From assembly GCA_041593595.1 (NCBI GenBank), contig JBFHNV010000004.1, positions 9,901 to 73,900 of the forward strand: 64,000 nt of DNA, in the 5' to 3' direction. A program made the translations under genes and the position numbers. Below are positions 40,680-49,738 of this stretch, piece by piece. Below the pieces are notes generated by a model. It was given only the letters and a program-made list of their open reading frames with translations. It made no database searches and was not told where the DNA came from. The stretch is from JBFHNV01 sp041593595. Its GTDB lineage: Bacteria; Pseudomonadota; Gammaproteobacteria; HK1. How positions within the stretch are numbered: the first letter of the stretch is position 1; every line of letters starts with the position of its first letter.

Positions 40680-42232
40680 GTTCCCGCTCCTCGTGAAGGC
40701 GCTGCCGCGAGCGCCGGCATCAGGTCCTCGCCCGCGGCCTCGATCACCGCCGCGCCGCGCACCAGCCGCGCGGCGGCCTCGATGTCCGGCGCGAGGCTGC
40801 GGTCCTCGTCCAGGGGCCTGACGTCCTCGCGCAGCCGCGCCATGACCCGCGCCAGCGCCGGGCTGGTCACCAGGGGCTCGCGGAACTCGATGCCCTGGGC
40901 CGCGGCGATCAGCTCGATGGCCACGATGTGGCCCAGGTTGTCCACCATGGGCAGCAGCCGTCGCGCCGCGTGGGTGGCCATGGACACGTGGTCCTCCTGG
41001 TTGGCGCTGGTGGGGGTCGAGTCCACGGAGCAGGGCGCGGCCATGTGCTTGTTCTCCGACATGAGCGCCGCCGAGGTCACCTCCGCGATCATGAAGCCCG
41101 AGTTCACTCCCGGGTCCGGCGTGAGGAACGGCGGCAGCCCGGAGCTCATGGTGGGGTCCACCAGGAGCGCGATGCGCCGCTGGGCGATGGCGCCGGTCTC
41201 GGCGATGGCCAGCGCGAGCTGGTCCGCGGCCAGCGCCACCGGCTCCGCATGAAAGTTGCCGCCGGACACGATGGCGCCGTCCTCCAGCACCAGCGGGTTG
41301 TCGGTGACCGCGTTGGCCTCGATCTCGAGGGTGCGCGCCGCCTGGCGCATGAGGTCCAGGCACGCGCCCAGCACCTGGGGCTGGCAGCGCACGCAGTAGG
41401 GATCCTGGACCCGCTCGTCGTTCACCCGATGGGACTCCCGGATCTGCGAGCCTCGCATCAGCTCGCGCAGCGCGCCGGCCACCTCGATCTGCCCCGGGTG
41501 GCCGCGCAGGCGGTGGATCGCGTCGCGCAGCGGCGCGTCGGAGCCCATGATGGCGTCGGTGGCGAGCGCGCCGGTGACCAGCGACGTGGTGGCGCAGCGC
41601 CACGCCTCGAACAGCGCCGCCAGCGCCAGCGCCGTGGACACCTGGGTGCCGTTGATCATGCCGAGCCCCTCCTTGGGCCCCAGCACCACCGGTCGCAGCC
41701 CCGCCGCCGCCAGCACCCGGGCGCCGGGCATGCGCTCGCCCCGGTGCTCCGCCTCGCCCTCGCCGATCAGCACCAGCGTGAGGTGCGCCAGCGGCGCGAG
41801 ATCGCCGGACGCGCCCACGGACCCCTGGGCCGGGATGCGCGGGATCACCCCCGCGGCCAGCATCGCCTCGATGAGGGCCACCGTCTCCCAGCGCACGCCG
41901 GAGGCGCCGCGCCCCAGGGACAGGATCTTGAGCGCCATGGCCAGGCGCACGATGCGCGGCGCCAGCGGCGCGCCCACGCCGCTCGCGTGGGAGCGGATGA
42001 GGTTGCGCTGCAGGCGCGCCGTGTCCTGCGGTGCGATGCGCCGGCTCGCCAGCTTGCCGAAGCCCGTGTTCACGCCGTACACGGCCTCGCGGCCCGCGGC
42101 GGCCGCCGCCACCCGGGTCGCGGCGGCGTCCACCGCCGCGCGGGCGTCGTCGCAGAGGCGTGCGGGCAGATCCTCCCAGTACAGGCGGGCGAGCTCCGAG
42201 AGCGTCACCGTGCCGGGCCGCAGGGTCAGCAC
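40676..42232 (-). CDS. hutH: Histidine ammonia-lyase
   Basis: 518 residues. Converts L-histidine to trans-urocanate and ammonia. The MIO prosthetic group forms from Ala-Ser-Gly at residues 141-143 in QGSVGASGDLAPLAH, matching the position in known HutH. Other conserved segments are VYGVNTGFGKL, PKEGLGMINGTQ and QDPYCVRCQPQVLG. I chose GTG at 42232, which overlaps the hutI stop by 7 bases; no nearer ATG fits the family start. It is coupled by ATGA to hutU downstream. Confidence 0.96.
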   Translation of the reverse strand: MLTLRPGTVTLSELARLYWEDLPARLCDDARAAVDAAATRVAAAAAGREAVYGVNTGFGKLASRRIAPQDTARLQRNLIRSHASGVGAPLAPRIVRLAMALKILSLGRGASGVRWETVALIEAMLAAGVIPRIPAQGSVGASGDLAPLAHLTLVLIGEGEAEHRGERMPGARVLAAAGLRPVVLGPKEGLGMINGTQVSTALALAALFEAWRCATTSLVTGALATDAIMGSDAPLRDAIHRLRGHPGQIEVAGALRELMRGSQIRESHRVNDERVQDPYCVRCQPQVLGACLDLMRQAARTLEIEANAVTDNPLVLEDGAIVSGGNFHAEPVALAADQLALAIAETGAIAQRRIALLVDPTMSSGLPPFLTPDPGVNSGFMIAEVTSAALMSENKHMAAPCSVDSTPTSANQEDHVSMATHAARRLLPMVDNLGHIVAIELIAAAQGIEFREPLVTSPALARVMARLREDVRPLDEDRSLAPDIEAAARLVRGAAVIEAAGEDLMPALAAAPSRGAGT

Positions 42233-43452
42233 GGCGGCGCGTCCGCGCCCGCCACCACGCGGGCATGCAGGGGATTGAGGCCCATGGGGTAGGCCAGCTC
42301 CCCGGGCGTGTCCACGTCCCACACGGCCAGATCGCAGACCTTGCCCTGCTCCAGGGTGCCGATCTCACCCCCGAGCCCCAGGGCCCGCGCCGCGTTGCGG
42401 GTGGCGCCCGCCAGGGCCTCCGCCGGCGTCAGGCGGAACAGGGTGCAGGCCATGTTCATGGCCAGCAGCAGCGAGGTGAGCGGCGACGAGCCGGGGTTGC
42501 AGTCGGTGGCCACCGCCATGGCCACGCCGTGGCGTCGCATGCCGTCCACCGGCGGCACGCGGGTATCGCGGAGGAAGTAGAACGCGCCGGGCAGCAGCAC
42601 CGCCACGGTGCCGGCACGGGCCATGGCGGCCAGCGCCGCGTCGTCCACCCACTCCAGGTGATCCGCCGACAGCGCGCCGTACTCCGCCGCCAGGGCCGCA
42701 CCGCCGGAGTCCGAGAGCTGCTCCGCGTGCAGCTTCACGGGCAGACCGTGGGCGCGGGCCGCCTCGAACACGCGGCGTGTCTGCTCGCGGCTGAAGGCGA
42801 TGCTCTCGCAGAACGCGTCCACCGCGTCCGCGAGCCGCTCGTTCACGACGGCGGGAAGCTGCCTGTCGCACACGTCGCGGATGTAGCCGTCGGCATCGCC
42901 GCCCGCCTCCGGCGGCAGGGCGTGGGCGCCCAGGAAGGTGGTGAGCACCCGCACCGGGCGCCGCGTGGCCAGGGCACGGGCGGCGCGCAGCATCTTGCAC
43001 TCGTTCTCCGTGTCCAGGCCGTAGCCGGACTTGATCTCCACGGTGGTCACGCCTTCCGCCAGCAGGTGGTCCAGGCGCCGGAGCGACTGCGCCGTCAGCG
43101 TGTCCTCGGAGGCGGCGCGGGTGGCGCGCACCGTGGACACGATGCCGCCCCCGGCGCGGGCGATGTCGGCGTAGCTCGCGCCCTCGAGGCGCTGCTCGAA
43201 CTCGCCCGCGCGGTTGCCGGCGTAGAGCAGGTGGGTGTGGCAGTCCACCAGCCCCGGAGTGATCCAGCGGCCCTCCAGGTCGGCCACCCGCGGCGCACGG
43301 ATGTCCGGCGCCTGTGCCTCGCTGCCTACCCAGGCGATGCGCCCGCCCCGCGCCGCCAGCAGCCCACCCTCGATGGCGCCGTACCCGCCCGCGCCCTCGC
43401 GCAGCGTGGCGATGCGCGCGTTGCGCCAGATGCGGTCTGCGGTGATCGCCAT
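42226..43452 (-). CDS. hutI: Imidazolonepropionase
   Basis: 408 residues, amidohydrolase family. Hydrolyses imidazolonepropionate to formiminoglutamate. Metal ligands are visible as DCHTHLLYAG (His72, His74), KLHAEQ (His242) and VATDCNPGSS (Asp317), with the substrate-binding IKSGYGLD segment near 140. It is first in the hut operon; the ribosome site GGGGGA precedes the ATG. A 158-base gap separates it from the divergent bicupin gene and must contain promoters for both directions. Being first, hutI is transcribed before the genes of the earlier pathway steps, an order seen in several proteobacteria. Confidence 0.97.
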   Translation of the reverse strand: MAITADRIWRNARIATLREGAGGYGAIEGGLLAARGGRIAWVGSEAQAPDIRAPRVADLEGRWITPGLVDCHTHLLYAGNRAGEFEQRLEGASYADIARAGGGIVSTVRATRAASEDTLTAQSLRRLDHLLAEGVTTVEIKSGYGLDTENECKMLRAARALATRRPVRVLTTFLGAHALPPEAGGDADGYIRDVCDRQLPAVVNERLADAVDAFCESIAFSREQTRRVFEAARAHGLPVKLHAEQLSDSGGAALAAEYGALSADHLEWVDDAALAAMARAGTVAVLLPGAFYFLRDTRVPPVDGMRRHGVAMAVATDCNPGSSPLTSLLLAMNMACTLFRLTPAEALAGATRNAARALGLGGEIGTLEQGKVCDLAVWDVDTPGELAYPMGLNPLHARVVAGADAPPC

Positions 43453-43610
43453 GCAGGTCCCCCGGGGTGTGTCGCATCGCCGGCGGCGCCGCGCCGCGGC
43501 GGGCTCGGTGCTGCATCGCATCATGCGTGCCGTGCGCGGGAGGCGCGCTCGCGCTAAATTCGCACGCACACGGCGGCGGCACAACGGCCGCGACCCGCGG
43601 AGGACGCCCC

Positions 43611-44534
43611 ATGAACCAGCCTGCCGAGGCCGCAGCACGCAGTGCCCGCGGCACCCACCCCTGGACCCGGCGCGCGCGCTACTTCAACTCCGGCAACGCC
43701 TTCGCCCTGGTGCTCTCGCCGGTGCCCAGCGTGACCTTCCTCAGCGAGCGCGATCGTGCCTTCCGCCCGGACGCGCCCTCCGGCCTGGTGGCGATGGACC
43801 TGAGCGACGCCCTGGACCTGCCGTTTCCCGCCACCACGCCGCTGGTGCTGTCGCGCTACGCGGTGATCCGTGCCGGCGAGCGGCTCGGCGTGCAGGTGCG
43901 CGCCAGCACCCAGATCCTGTGCATCCTGAGCGGTCGCGGCAGCACCCAGGTGGACGGCGAGGAGGTGCAGTGGAAGACCGGCGACGTGCTGGCACTCCCG
44001 GGTGCCACCGAGGCCGTGCACGCCGCGGACGACCACGCGGTGGCGTGGCTGGTCACCGACGAGCCGGCGCTGGCCTTCCTGGATCTGGACCCGGTGGACG
44101 TGGCCCGCGCCCAGGTGCAGCCGGTGCACTACCCGGCAGAGATGCTGGCCGCAGAGCTGGACGCCGTGTGCGCCCACCCGGATGCGGATCGCTTCCCGGG
44201 CTACGCGGTGGTGCTGTCCCACGAGGGGCTCGAGCACACCCGCAACATCCATCCGGTGATGACGCTCGCGCTGAACTCGCTGCCGGCGGGCCGCAGCCAG
44301 CGCCCCCACAGGCACAACGCCATGGCGCTCACCCTGTGTCTCCAGGGCGAGGGGGTGCACTCCATGGTGGACGGCGAGCGCAAGGACTGGCACCGGCACG
44401 CGGTGATGGTGACGCCGCCGGCGGCGGCGCACTCGCACCACAACGAGGGCACCCGACGCATGGAGTCGCTGGTGATTCAGGACGGCGGGCTCCACTACCA
44501 CGCCCGCACCACCGGCTTCGCCTACGTGGACTGA
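43611..44534 (+). CDS. Bicupin (gentisate-dioxygenase-like)
   Basis: 307 residues with two cupin domains. The N-terminal cupin (about 85-160) has the Gly-rich IRAGERLGVQV and LSGRGSTQVDGE pattern but lacks metal His residues; the C-terminal cupin (about 220-300) has RPHRHNAMALTLCLQGEG and PAAAHSHHNEG, suitable for iron binding. This layout resembles gentisate/1-hydroxy-2-naphthoate dioxygenases, but no aromatic pathway lies nearby. GGAGGA precedes the ATG. It is divergent from hutI and followed within 10 bases by the BKACE gene, so a role in amino-acid or imidazole derivative catabolism is possible. Confidence 0.8.
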   Translation: MNQPAEAAARSARGTHPWTRRARYFNSGNAFALVLSPVPSVTFLSERDRAFRPDAPSGLVAMDLSDALDLPFPATTPLVLSRYAVIRAGERLGVQVRASTQILCILSGRGSTQVDGEEVQWKTGDVLALPGATEAVHAADDHAVAWLVTDEPALAFLDLDPVDVARAQVQPVHYPAEMLAAELDAVCAHPDADRFPGYAVVLSHEGLEHTRNIHPVMTLALNSLPAGRSQRPHRHNAMALTLCLQGEGVHSMVDGERKDWHRHAVMVTPPAAAHSHHNEGTRRMESLVIQDGGLHYHARTTGFAYVD

Positions 44535-44543
44535 CACGGCGGC

Positions 44544-45449
44544 GTGAGCACATCCACCTGGCTCGAGGTGGCGCTGAACGGTCCCTGGGGCCGCGCGCGC
44601 CAGCCGAACATCCCGCTGACCGTGGACGCGATCGTGGCGGAGGGCGTCGCCTGCGCCGAGGCGGGCGCCGCCATCGTGCACGTGCACGCCTACGACACGC
44701 AAAGCGGCCGGCAGCACGACGACTGGCAGACCTACGCACGCATCATCGAGGGTGTGCGCGCGCGGGTGGACGCCATCGTCTATCCCACCATTCCGTTTCC
44801 GGGCGCGCTCGGCGACGCGAGCACGATGACCGGCGCAGAGCGCTACGGCCACACCGCCGAGCTCGCTAAGCGCGGGCTGCTGGAGTGGTCGGTGGTGGAC
44901 CCGGGGTCGTGCAACATCGTGGGCGACGAGGAGGTGGCCGGCGACGCGCCCGGGCTGCTGTACGTGAATCCGGACGAGCACATCCGCGCGGGCATGGCGC
45001 TGGCGGCGAATCACGGGTTCCACCCGGGCTTCGCCATCTACGAGCCGGGCTTCCTGCGCCTGGGCGCCGCCTATGAGGCCCGGTACCGGGACGCGCCGCC
45101 GGCGGTGTACCGCTTCATGTTCTCAGATGCCTACCGTTTCGGCTTCCCGCCGCGTGTGTGGGCGCTGGACGCGTACCTGGCGTTGCTTGCAGAGTGCCGC
45201 CCCGGTGCGCCGTGGATGGTGGCGGGGCTGCGGGTGGACGTGTCGCCGCTCACCGCGGCCGTGGTGGCTCGCGGTGGCCACGTGCGCGTGGGGCTCGAGG
45301 ACGCACCCCACGGGGATGCCCGCAGCAACCTGGACTGGGTGAATGCGGCACGGGCGGCCATCGAGGGGGCAGGCGGGGCGCTCGCGGATGCACCCACCGT
45401 GCGCGCGGCCCTCGCACAGGTGGACAAGGGAGTGCCCCCCGTTGCCTGA
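44544..45449 (+). CDS. BKACE-family (3-keto-5-aminohexanoate cleavage-like) enzyme
   Basis: 301 residues, DUF849/BKACE family. Members condense a beta-keto acid with acetyl-CoA to give acetoacetate and a CoA ester. Metal-binding HVHAYD (residues about 46-51), the early LEVALNGPWGR and the late VRVGLEDAPHG match the family; the pattern R-D after HVH is changed to Y-D. The start is GTG, 10 bases after the bicupin stop. The next gene begins within its final codons, so the three form a likely operon. The exact beta-keto acid cannot be predicted, and the family is known for diverse substrates. Confidence 0.87.
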   Translation: MSTSTWLEVALNGPWGRARQPNIPLTVDAIVAEGVACAEAGAAIVHVHAYDTQSGRQHDDWQTYARIIEGVRARVDAIVYPTIPFPGALGDASTMTGAERYGHTAELAKRGLLEWSVVDPGSCNIVGDEEVAGDAPGLLYVNPDEHIRAGMALAANHGFHPGFAIYEPGFLRLGAAYEARYRDAPPAVYRFMFSDAYRFGFPPRVWALDAYLALLAECRPGAPWMVAGLRVDVSPLTAAVVARGGHVRVGLEDAPHGDARSNLDWVNAARAAIEGAGGALADAPTVRAALAQVDKGVPPVA

Positions 45450-46260
45450 CGACGGGGCGCCGCGGCGCACGGCACTGCGGCTGACCCTGCTGAGTGGTGG
45501 CCAGACCGGCGTGGACCGCGGCGCCCTGGACGCGGCGCTGGCCCTGGGGGTGCGCTGCGGCGGCTGGTGTCCCGAAGGGCGGGTCGCCGAGGACGGCGTC
45601 ATCCCCGCCCGCTATCCGCTGACGCCGCTGCCCGGCGCCGACTACGCGGCACGTACCCGGCGCAACGTGCTGGACAGCGACGGCACCGTGATCCTGCTGT
45701 TCGGCCCACCGGTGGGCGGGACGAAGACCACGCTGGAATGCTGCCTCGAGCACGGCAAGCCGCACCTGCTCGTCGACGCCACCCGTCTGTTCTGCGCCGC
45801 CGCCGCGGAACGCATCGCCGCCTTCGCCGCGAGCCTGCCCCGGGGCCTGCTCAACATGGCGGGCCCGCGGGCCAGCCAGGCGCCCGCCGCCTACGGCTAC
45901 GCCTTCGAGACCGTGTGCTGCCTGATCCGGGCGCTCGAGGCGCGCGGTGGATCGCGCCCACGGGGCGATCAACAATCGTCCGGAAGCGGCGCACCGGACG
46001 TCCCGTCGCCGGCTGGAGGATTTGCCATGGACCAGTTCTGCCACTCCTGCGCCGCGCCGCTGCAGGTGCCGGGCTTCGCAGGCCCCGCCGCGGGCTACTG
46101 CCGCTACTGCACCGACGAGGAGGGCAAGCTCAAGAAGAAGAAGCAGGTGCGCGCCAACATCGCCCACTGGATGCAGTCCTGGCAGCCGGACCTGGACGAC
46201 AAGGAGGCACTGAAGCGCGCGCGGCGCTACATGCGCTCCATGCCTGCCTGGGCGCCCTGA
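45442..46260 (+). CDS. Putative molybdenum carrier protein continuous with a zinc-ribbon domain
   Basis: As read, 272 residues. The first 165 match the putative molybdenum carrier family (PF12694, LOG-like fold): LLSGGQTGVDRGALDAAL, RCGGWCPEGR and DGTVILLFGPPVGGTKTTLE. The frame then runs with no stop through about 35 linker codons into a small zinc-ribbon protein (CHSCAAPLQ, CRYCTDEEG). In related bacteria the latter is usually separate, and here it has its own ribosome site (see 46027-46260). The start is probably TTG at 45442, with AGGGAG nine bases upstream, overlapping the BKACE stop. Either a fusion or two products from one frame. Confidence 0.65.
   Translation: MPDDGAPRRTALRLTLLSGGQTGVDRGALDAALALGVRCGGWCPEGRVAEDGVIPARYPLTPLPGADYAARTRRNVLDSDGTVILLFGPPVGGTKTTLECCLEHGKPHLLVDATRLFCAAAAERIAAFAASLPRGLLNMAGPRASQAPAAYGYAFETVCCLIRALEARGGSRPRGDQQSSGSGAPDVPSPAGGFAMDQFCHSCAAPLQVPGFAGPAAGYCRYCTDEEGKLKKKKQVRANIAHWMQSWQPDLDDKEALKRARRYMRSMPAWAP
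46027..46260 (+). CDS. Zinc-ribbon protein, possible independent product within the preceding frame
   Basis: 77 residues starting MDQFCHSCAAPL, with CxxC pairs (CHSC, CRYC), then KLKKKKQVRANIAHWMQSWQPD and ending RYMRSMPAWAP. This is a full match in pattern to small stand-alone 'zinc ribbon domain' proteins of many bacteria. GGAGG seven bases upstream of the ATG supports an independent start, although no stop separates it from the molybdenum-carrier frame. Function is unknown. Confidence 0.65.
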   Translation: MDQFCHSCAAPLQVPGFAGPAAGYCRYCTDEEGKLKKKKQVRANIAHWMQSWQPDLDDKEALKRARRYMRSMPAWAP

Positions 46261-46319
46261 GCGGAATCCGCACCTGAGTCCGTGCCACGCCGTGCCCGTC
46301 CCGGCGCGGCCCGCGCGTC

Positions 46320-46733
46320 ATGCTCATCGTCAACGAACGCGTCAGCATCCCCCTCGACGAGATCGAGTTCGCTGCCATCCGCGCCCAGGGCGCCGGCGGG
46401 CAGAACGTCAACAAGGTGGCTTCGGCGGTGCACCTGCGCTTCGACGTGGCGGCGTCGTCCCTGCCCGAGGCGGTGAAGGAACGGCTGCTGGCGATGCGCG
46501 ACCGGCGCGTCACCGCCGACGGCGTGGTGGTGATCAAGGCGCAGCGATTCCGCACCCAGGAGAAGAACCGCGCGGACGCCCTCGAGCGCCTGCGGGACCT
46601 TGTCGCCAGGGCCTGCCACGTGCCCAGGACCCGCCGCCCCAGCAAGCCGTCCCGTGCCGCGAAGCGCCGGCGGGTGGACGAGAAGGTCAAGCGCGGCAAG
46701 GTGAAGGCGCTGCGCCGGCCGGTGGAGGATTGA
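46320..46733 (+). CDS. arfB: Alternative ribosome-rescue factor / peptidyl-tRNA hydrolase ArfB
   Basis: 137 residues, about the size of YaeJ/ArfB. The GGQ catalytic motif is in RAQGAGGQNVNKVASAVHLRF, and the C-terminal third is a basic tail (RRPSKPSRAAKRRRVDEKVKRGKVK) that enters the empty mRNA channel. It lacks the stop-codon-reading domains of release factors, so it frees peptidyl-tRNA from stalled ribosomes. No good ribosome site precedes the ATG. It stands alone after the zinc-ribbon gene and before a convergent ppc. Confidence 0.94.
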   Translation: MLIVNERVSIPLDEIEFAAIRAQGAGGQNVNKVASAVHLRFDVAASSLPEAVKERLLAMRDRRVTADGVVVIKAQRFRTQEKNRADALERLRDLVARACHVPRTRRPSKPSRAAKRRRVDEKVKRGKVKALRRPVED

Positions 46734-46770
46734 GGAACTCATCCGCGCTTCGCGCCGCGAACCGCATGCG

Positions 46771-46811
46771 TCCCCTTTCCTCGCCCAGGGGGAGAGGGAA
46801 CGGTGAGGGGG
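46771..46811. repeat. Dispersed-repeat-like hairpin between arfB and ppc
   Basis: A pyrimidine-rich tract and a purine-rich tract (TCCCCTTTCC then GGGGGAGAGGGAACGGTGAGGG) form an imperfect inverted repeat. Sequences of the form GGGAGAGGG...GGTGAGGG are common dispersed intergenic repeats in proteobacteria. It may also terminate the two convergent genes. Confidence 0.4.
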
Positions 46812-46856
46812 CATTGCCAGAATCTACGAGAATCAAATCCTCTGTCCTGCTGGATT

Positions 46857-49532
46857 TCACCCCGCGTTCTGCATGCCGCGGGTGATCCCGCGCACGGTCT
46901 CCGCCAGCGCGCGCTCCAGCGCCGTGTCCTTGCGGTCGCTCGCGCGCCAGCGCGCGAGCAGGTCCACCTGCATCAGGCTCATGGGGTCCACGTAGGGCGC
47001 GCGCAGGCGCAGGGTGCGCTGCAGCTGCGGGTCGCGCTCCAACAGGGCGTCGCAGCCGTGGATTCGGCACACGAGATCGCAGGTGCGCCGGTACTCCGCC
47101 TCCAGCGAGGGGAACAGCTCCTCGCCCAGCTCCCCCGCCAGCGCCGCGTAGCGCCCGGCGATGCGCATGTCCGCTTTCGCCAGCACCATCTCCGTGTCCG
47201 CCAGCAGGTTCGCGAAGAAGGGCCAGCCGGCCGCCATCTCGCGCAGGCTCTCCAGCCCGTGGCGGTCCAGCGCCGCCGCGAGCCCCGCGCCGAGGCCGTA
47301 CCAGCCGGTGAAGATCAGCCGGCTCTGGTTCCACGCGAAGACCCAGGGGATGGCGCGCAGGTTCTCGATACCCTCGCCGGAGCGCCGCGCCGGCGGGCGC
47401 GAGCCGATGCGCAAGCGCTCGATGACGTCGATGGGGGTGGCCAGGCGGAAGTACTCCACCAGGCGAGGATCCCCGCGCACCGTGTCCCGGTACCGGGCGC
47501 GGCTCTCCGCCGCCACCAGCTCCGCGACCTCGCGCCAGTGGGGGCGCGGACCCGGGTCCGCGTCCTCCCGGGCGCTGCGCTCCAGCACCGCGGCCAGCGC
47601 GTTTTCCAGGGAGTACACGGCCGAGTCGGCCACGCCGTACTTCTGGAAGATGATCTCGCCCTGCTCGGTGACCCGCAGGCGGCCGCGCAGCGCGCCGGGC
47701 GGTGTCGCCAGGATGCCGGCGCGGGGCTTGCCGCCGCCGCGGCTCACCGTGCCGCCGCGGCCGTGGAACAGGTGCAGGCGCACCGCGCCGCCCGGCGCCG
47801 AGCGCGCCACCTCCACCAGCGCCTCCTGGGCCTTGTGCAGGGACCAGCGGGAGGCGGCGAGGCCCGACTCCTTGTTGCTGTCCGAGTAGCCCAGCATGAC
47901 CATCTGCCGGTGGCCGCGGGCGGCCACGTGGGCCCGGTACAGGGGGTCGGCTAGCAGCGCGGCCAGGGTGGCGCCGGCGCGGTCCAGGTCGTCCACGGTC
48001 TCGAACAGGGGCGCCAGATCCAGCGGCACCGTGCCCACGTCGTCCGCGAGCCCTGCCAGGCGCGCCAGATACAGCACCGCGAGGACGTCGTCCGCGCCCT
48101 CGGCCATGCTGATGATGCAGCCGCCCACGGCGGCCTCGCCGTGGCTCTCACGGCACTCGCCGATGGCGCGCATCACGTTCAGGGACCGCTGCAGGTCGCC
48201 GCCCGCCGTCATCTGCGCCGCGGGCTCGGGCGGCGCCTGGGCCAGTGCCTCGTGCAGCAGCGCCGATCGCTCCTCACCCGTGAGCGTGGGAAAGTCCGCG
48301 CGGCCGAGGGCCTCGCCCACCGCCGCGCGGTGCACGGAGCTGTCCTGGCGCACGTCCAGGGTGGCCAGGTGGAAGCCGAAGGTGCGCACCCGGCGTACCA
48401 GGTCCTCGACCCGATCCGCGCCGGTGCCGCCGTGGGTCGCGAGGGATTCGTGCAGCACCTGGAGATCGTCTAGCAGCTCGCCGGGACCCGCATAGCTACC
48501 CGCGCCGCCCTCGCGGGTCGCCCCCAGGCGCTGCCAGAGCTGCCACACGTAGTTGCGGTAGGGCATCTCGCCGTAGCGCTCCGGCGGTGCGTCCCCGCCG
48601 TGCTCGATGCTGCGCTCGGCGAGGCGCGCACGCAGCGCCTCGCTGGGGGTGACGTAGCGCTCCGAGTGGCTCAGGTGCTCGAACAGCTCGCGCAGCTCGC
48701 CGCGGTACAGCGCCAGCACCCGGTCGCGGTGGTGCTCGAGGGTCGCGCGGATGGTGGACGCGTCCACGTTGGGGTTGCCGTCCATGTCGCCGCCCACCCA
48801 CGAGGCGAAGCGCAGCATGCGATCCGGCACGCGCACCGCGCCCGCGCCCCGTGACGTCGCCAGGGCGCGCTCCAGGCGGCGGTAGAGCTCCGGCACCACG
48901 TGGTAGATGACGCTGGTGAGGAAGAACAGCACGTGCTCCACCTCGTCGTCCACCGTGGGCTGGTCGAAGTGCTCGTCGGTCTGCCACGCGATGCCCATCT
49001 CGGCAGCGACGGTGTCCAGATCCGCGCGCAGTCCGGGCACCGTGAGCGCAGCCGCGATGCGCTGCTCCTTCTTGAGCATGGTGCGGCGAACCGTCTCGGT
49101 GGGGTGCGCGGTGAACACGGGCGTCACGTCCAGGGCGTCCAGCAGCGCCTGCAGCTCCGGCGTGGCCACGTCCGCGGCGTCCAGCATCGCGAGCGCCGCC
49201 GCGAAGCTCTCCTCCGCGGTCGTGCCGGACTCGGCCAGGGCGCGACGGCGGCGAATGCGGTCCGCCTTCTCCGCCATGTTCACGAGGCCGAACCAGGCGG
49301 AGAAGGCCCGCGTGACCACGATGCTCTCCCCGGGCGGCAGATCCTCGAGGATCCGGGTGAGGCGCTCCTCGGCACCGTCCTCGCCGTCGCGCCAGCCGCG
49401 GGCCGCCTGGCGCGCGAGCTCCACGTGGGCGAACGCCGACTTGCCTTCCAGGCGCTCCACGAGATCGCCCAGCAGCCAGCCGAGGGCGCTGACCTCCTCG
49501 CGCAGGCGGTGATCGTCGTCGTGCACGTCCAT
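46857..49532 (-). CDS. ppc: Phosphoenolpyruvate carboxylase
   Basis: 891 residues, the usual length. Carboxylates PEP to oxaloacetate, replenishing the TCA cycle. Diagnostic motifs include VFTAHPTETVRRT (about 133-145) with the catalytic His, MLGYSDSNKESGLAASRW, and HGRGGTVSRGGGK for PEP binding, then GSRPPARR. The C-terminus reads ITRGMQNAG, a slight change from the typical RNTG. The ATG at 49532 has GGAGAG upstream; a longer frame continues, but its sequence is unlike the family. The gene is convergent with arfB and follows the paiB-like gene on the same strand. Confidence 0.97.
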   Translation of the reverse strand: MDVHDDDHRLREEVSALGWLLGDLVERLEGKSAFAHVELARQAARGWRDGEDGAEERLTRILEDLPPGESIVVTRAFSAWFGLVNMAEKADRIRRRRALAESGTTAEESFAAALAMLDAADVATPELQALLDALDVTPVFTAHPTETVRRTMLKKEQRIAAALTVPGLRADLDTVAAEMGIAWQTDEHFDQPTVDDEVEHVLFFLTSVIYHVVPELYRRLERALATSRGAGAVRVPDRMLRFASWVGGDMDGNPNVDASTIRATLEHHRDRVLALYRGELRELFEHLSHSERYVTPSEALRARLAERSIEHGGDAPPERYGEMPYRNYVWQLWQRLGATREGGAGSYAGPGELLDDLQVLHESLATHGGTGADRVEDLVRRVRTFGFHLATLDVRQDSSVHRAAVGEALGRADFPTLTGEERSALLHEALAQAPPEPAAQMTAGGDLQRSLNVMRAIGECRESHGEAAVGGCIISMAEGADDVLAVLYLARLAGLADDVGTVPLDLAPLFETVDDLDRAGATLAALLADPLYRAHVAARGHRQMVMLGYSDSNKESGLAASRWSLHKAQEALVEVARSAPGGAVRLHLFHGRGGTVSRGGGKPRAGILATPPGALRGRLRVTEQGEIIFQKYGVADSAVYSLENALAAVLERSAREDADPGPRPHWREVAELVAAESRARYRDTVRGDPRLVEYFRLATPIDVIERLRIGSRPPARRSGEGIENLRAIPWVFAWNQSRLIFTGWYGLGAGLAAALDRHGLESLREMAAGWPFFANLLADTEMVLAKADMRIAGRYAALAGELGEELFPSLEAEYRRTCDLVCRIHGCDALLERDPQLQRTLRLRAPYVDPMSLMQVDLLARWRASDRKDTALERALAETVRGITRGMQNAG

Positions 49533-49738
49533 GCGCGGCTCTCCGCTGATCGGATGGGTCGGGATCGGGGACGTCCCAGCGTAGCCCATCGCGTCGCCGC
49601 TCGCAGGCGTCCGAACGAAGGGTCCGGGCGGGGCACGCACGACGGCAAAGGAGGCCGGCTCCGACGCACCGTGGCGCGGCGGCACGCACCATCCCGGTGC
49701 CGCCGGCAGTCGAGCGCGGTGCAGCCGCGGGCCGGCAG

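Noticed and set aside
39003..42368. A single 1121-codon frame spanning hutU and hutH
   Set aside because: hutU begins at 40679 with an ATGA overlap to hutH; the upstream part is the wrong frame of hutH.
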